From assembly GCF_016836705.1 (NCBI RefSeq), contig NZ_JAFCGY010000022.1:1-64000 (forward strand): a DNA stretch of 64,000 nucleotides. Reading direction: 5' to 3'. The notes beneath the pieces are model-generated. The model saw only the letters and a program-made list of their open reading frames with translations, had not been told where the DNA came from and searched no databases. The translations under genes and the position numbers were made by a program. Shown piece after piece: positions 61,751-64,000 of the stretch (positions are counted from its first letter, which is position 1; every line of letters starts with the position of its first letter). This stretch comes from Mesorhizobium caraganae. GTDB taxonomy: Bacteria > Pseudomonadota > Alphaproteobacteria > Rhizobiales > Rhizobiaceae.

Positions 61751-62770
61751 ATGCCCAGGATCGTACCCGTGCTCGATCTCAGCCGTCTTGAACAAGGCGC
61801 CTCGGAGCAGCGAACGTTTCTGTTCGACCTGCGCACGGCCGCGCGCGACGTCGGCTTCTTCTATTTGACCGGCCACGGCATATCGGCTGCGGATACCGCC
61901 GAGGTGCTCGACGCCGCGCGCCGGTTCTTTGCCTTGCCAGAAGCTGACAAGCTGGCGATCGAAATGGTCAAATCCTCGCAGTTCCGCGGCTACACCCGCG
62001 CCGGCGGAGAGCTCACCAAAGGCAAGGCCGACTGGCGCGAACAGCTCGACATCGGCGTCGAACGCCCGGCCATCCCGCAAGGCCCCGGCGTGCCCGCCTG
62101 GACTCGGTTGCAAGGGCCGAACCAGTGGCCGTCTGCACTGCCCGAACTGAAGCCGGCGCTGCTGGCATGGCAGGCCAAGGCCACCGCCGTGGCGATCCGT
62201 CTGCTCAGGGCGTTCGCTCTATCGCTCGACCAGGCCGAGGACGCCTTCGATCCGATCTACCGCAATGAGCCCAACCATCGCATGAAGATCGTTCGTTATC
62301 CCGGCCGCGACGCCACCGGCGACGACCAGGGCGTCGGCGCGCACAAGGATGGCGGCTTCCTGACGCTTCTGCTGCAGGACGATACCAAGGGCCTGCAGGT
62401 CGAATATGACGGCAGCTGGGTCGATGTCGATCCGCTCCCCCATACGCTGGTGGTCAACATCGGCGAACTGCTCGAACTGGCCTCGAACGGCTATCTCCGG
62501 GCAACCGTGCACCGTGTCGTGACGCCGCCGGCCGGCGTCGAGCGGATCTCGGTTCCCTTCTTCTTCAGCGCCCGGCTCGACGCGACCATCCCGCTGCTCG
62601 ACCTGCCGGAGGAACTGGCGGCCGAGGCGCGCGGACCGGCCAGCGATCCCGACAATCCGCTGTTTCGCAATGTCGGAACCAATGTGCTGAAAAGCCGCCT
62701 GCGCTCGCATCCCGACGTCGCGCGCCGGCACTATGCCGATCTCCTGGAGACCGGCGCGTCGGCCGTTTGA
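61751..62770 (+). CDS. 2-oxoglutarate/Fe(II)-dependent oxygenase, isopenicillin N synthase-like
   Basis: 339 residues from the ATG at 61751 (AAGGAG eight bases before). N-terminal DIOX_N domain (VPVLDLSRLEQGASEQRTFL, VGFFYLTGHGISAADTAEVL) and a jelly-roll oxygenase domain with metal ligands HKDGGF (His, Asp) and the distal His in ATVHRVV, and Arg-x-Ser in ERISVPFFFS for 2-oxoglutarate. Substrate not predictable. The 145 bases upstream, after metI, contain no hairpin, so expression from its own promoter or from the met operon are both possible. Confidence 0.9.
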   Translation: MPRIVPVLDLSRLEQGASEQRTFLFDLRTAARDVGFFYLTGHGISAADTAEVLDAARRFFALPEADKLAIEMVKSSQFRGYTRAGGELTKGKADWREQLDIGVERPAIPQGPGVPAWTRLQGPNQWPSALPELKPALLAWQAKATAVAIRLLRAFALSLDQAEDAFDPIYRNEPNHRMKIVRYPGRDATGDDQGVGAHKDGGFLTLLLQDDTKGLQVEYDGSWVDVDPLPHTLVVNIGELLELASNGYLRATVHRVVTPPAGVERISVPFFFSARLDATIPLLDLPEELAAEARGPASDPDNPLFRNVGTNVLKSRLRSHPDVARRHYADLLETGASAV

Positions 62771-62859
62771 GCCCATTGGCGGCAGGAACAAATTTCTGCA
62801 TCTGGCGGCTGTTTTAGAAAGCTATCCGTCGCCAACCGCCGCGAATACGCGCATATAGG

Positions 62860-62961
62860 AATTATCGTTCGGCGGTCTCCTCCCATTCCGCTGGACGGTG
62901 TTCCCCTCTGAAGGTTCTTGACCTTCTTTTGGCCGGGCAGCTTTTGCGCCCGGCCTTTTTT
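62860..62961 (+). ncRNA. Candidate small RNA with anti-Shine-Dalgarno loop (alpha-r14/cuckoo-like)
   Basis: Three consecutive stem-loops lie in the 312-base gap. SL1: 62866-62875 pairs with 62888-62897 over ten base pairs (two G-U) around a 12-base loop TCTCCTCCCATT, which contains CTCCTCCC, complementary to ribosome-binding sites. SL2: GAAGGT/ACCTTC around TCTTG (62910-62926). SL3: the 8-bp GC-rich terminator with T-run. This arrangement is that of alphaproteobacterial trans-acting RNAs whose loops display CCUCCUCCC. The 5' end is not fixed; a CATATA near 62852 could be a -10 element. Family assignment is by motif only. Confidence 0.6.
62931..62961 (+). terminator. Rho-independent terminator of the candidate small RNA
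   Basis: GGCCGGGC and GCCCGGCC form a perfect 8-bp stem around AGCTTTTGC, followed by TTTTTT. It lies 161 bases after the oxygenase stop, too far to be simply that gene's terminator, and follows directly on the two hairpins of the candidate RNA. Confidence 0.9.
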
Positions 62962-63018
62962 ATCCAACCGTTTTGAGAGCTATTTCGCAAATTGGCACCT
63001 CGGCATGGTGACGATTTA

Positions 63019-63057
63019 AAACGTTTGCAATTTTCCGAGAGGGCATTACAAACGTTT
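63019..63057. promoter_or_regulatory. Paired AAACGTTT operators upstream of the LacI-type gene
   Basis: AAACGTTT occurs at 63019-63026 and 63050-63057; each is a perfect 8-bp palindrome with the central CG typical of LacI-family operators. Centre-to-centre distance is 31 bases, about three helical turns, so a tetramer or two dimers could bind one face. The second copy is only 26 bases before the TTG start, which fits autorepression. Confidence 0.7.
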
Positions 63058-63082
63058 CAACATTTCGTTTCGGGAGGAACGG

Positions 63083-64000
63083 TTGCCAACCCGCGTCACC
63101 ACGCTGAAGGAGCTAGCGGCGAGCCTTGACCTGTCGATCACGACGGTGTCGCGGGCCCTTGCCGGGCATGAGCAGATCGCCTTGAAAACCCGCGAGCGCG
63201 TTGCGCAAGCGGCGCGCCAGGCCGGCTATGTCCCCAACACCGCAGCGCGCACGCTTGTCTCCGGCCGCAGCGGCTTCGTCGGACTGGTGCTGCCGGTCAG
63301 AGGCCCCAACCTGGTCGATTCCTTCCTCGGCGAGTTCGTCACCGGGCTTGGCGAAGGGCTCGTGTCGCATGGCGCCGACCTCATCCTCGCCACCGCGGCC
63401 CTTGGCCATTCCGAACTGTCGGTGCTGCGCCATGTCGTCGAATCCGGACGCGCCGACGGCGTCGTCGTCACCCGCATCGCCGAGGTCGACGAACGGCTCG
63501 CCTATCTGCGCGAGCGTGGCTTTCCCTTCGTCGCCCACGGCCGCCTGCTCGACAGCGACTTTGCCTACAACTGGCTCGACACCGATGGCGCGCACGCCTT
63601 CGGCGAGGCCTTCGACATGCTCTACGATCTCGGCCATCGCCATTTCGGCCTGGTGACGATTTCCGAGCCAATGACCTTCCGGCATCTGCGGCAGGATGGC
63701 CTTGCCGCCGCCATCGGCCGCCGCGGCGATCCATCGGTGCGTCTCGACGTGGCGACGGCGCCGCGCTTCGACCGCGGCGCCCGCATCCAGGCGATCAACC
63801 GCATGCTGCAAGGCCCGGACCGGCCGACCGCTGTCATTGCCCTTTTCGACGAGTTGGCGCTGACGGTGATGGAGGAGGCGGCCCGCGCCGGCCTGACCGT
63901 GCCGCGCGATCTGTCGATCATCGGCTTCGACAATGTCGTTGCCTCGGCCTATGCGCCGCCCGGCCTCACCACCTTCGACGCCTCGATCCGCCAATGCGCG
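63083..64000 (+). CDS. LacI-family sugar regulator (cut by right window edge)
   Basis: 306 residues visible, continuing past the window. Start taken as TTG at 63083 with GGGAGGA just upstream; no ATG or GTG is available nearby in frame. Helix-turn-helix VTTLKELAASLDLSITTVSR with ALAGHEQIALKTRERVAQAA and the hinge YVPNTAARTLVSGRSGFVG. The periplasmic-binding-protein-like effector domain follows (VGLVLPVRGPNLVDSFLGEF, DGAHAFGEAFDMLYDLGHRH, TAVIALFDELALTVMEEAAR, LSIIGFDN). It is probably the repressor of a sugar uptake operon to the right. About 30-40 C-terminal residues are missing. Confidence 0.93.
   Translation, partial: MPTRVTTLKELAASLDLSITTVSRALAGHEQIALKTRERVAQAARQAGYVPNTAARTLVSGRSGFVGLVLPVRGPNLVDSFLGEFVTGLGEGLVSHGADLILATAALGHSELSVLRHVVESGRADGVVVTRIAEVDERLAYLRERGFPFVAHGRLLDSDFAYNWLDTDGAHAFGEAFDMLYDLGHRHFGLVTISEPMTFRHLRQDGLAAAIGRRGDPSVRLDVATAPRFDRGARIQAINRMLQGPDRPTAVIALFDELALTVMEEAARAGLTVPRDLSIIGFDNVVASAYAPPGLTTFDASIRQCA

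Noticed and set aside
1..64000. tRNA, rRNA, insertion sequence, integrase or prophage genes
   Set aside because: Looked for throughout; no transposase, integrase or phage structural genes apart from the T6SS, and no tRNA-like cloverleaf or rRNA sequence noticed.

Overview
The window is GC-rich, densely coded DNA with the gene content and codon use of an alphaproteobacterium of the Rhizobiales, most like Mesorhizobium or a close relative. The evidence is the ImpA-to-ClpV type VI secretion system (T6SS) arrangement, the DUF6931, DUF1036 and caspase-type accessory genes, and a dispersed palindromic repeat of rhizobial type. The assignment comes from protein character only; no marker gene is present.

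Layout. (1) 1-2.6 kb, minus strand: the N-terminal part of a large DUF5801/RTX-type surface protein running off the left edge, a frame-broken small gene before it, and a LuxR-type regulator. (2) 2.8-18.7 kb: T6SS accessory block, mostly minus strand. It holds a DUF6931 protein, an OmpA-like protein (plus strand), a caspase-like protein, and an apparent operon tagH1-tssL1-tssM1-small ORF-pppA-ppkA-DUF1036-M23/transglycosylase. (3) 18.9-22.8 kb, plus strand: vgrG, a DUF6484 gene and a TIGR02270 gene. (4) 22.9-43.6 kb, minus strand: one long main T6SS operon, in transcription order tssA-B-C-hcp-E-F-G-tagH2-tssJ-K-L2-M2-tagF. It continues into an effector module: DUF2169 adaptor, thiolase-fold pseudoenzyme, DUF4150 PAAR-like toxin, SUKH immunity protein, DUF3396 immunity protein. 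(5) 43.9-46.7 kb, plus strand: tssH/clpV, divergent from tssA. (6) 46.7-54.2 kb, minus strand: a compact five-gene block (SWIM zinc finger, DUF5691, MoxR-type AAA+, DUF5682, VWA) that is not T6SS machinery and resembles a MoxR-VWA stress or conflict system. (7) 54.2-64 kb: ordinary chromosome with an Lrp/AsnC regulator and divergent MFS transporter, GNAT, AnmK, a palindromic repeat element, an atypical SDR, a MetQ-N-I methionine importer, a 2-oxoglutarate oxygenase, a candidate small RNA, and a LacI-type regulator cut by the right edge.

How it fits together. The main operon supplies tail, baseplate and membrane complex, and ClpV recycles the sheath. The left block supplies a second TssL/TssM/FHA set together with a kinase-phosphatase pair and two peptidoglycan-acting proteins, which suggests threonine-phosphorylation control and wall remodelling at the assembly site. 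VgrG plus the DUF4150 protein would form the spike; no stand-alone PAAR gene is present. DUF2169 and the catalytically dead thiolase-fold protein probably load the toxin, and the last two genes of the operon protect the producer. The candidates most worth following are the five-gene MoxR/VWA/SWIM block, the effector-immunity module, the duplicated TssL/TssM/FHA set, and the small RNA with an anti-Shine-Dalgarno loop at 62.9 kb.
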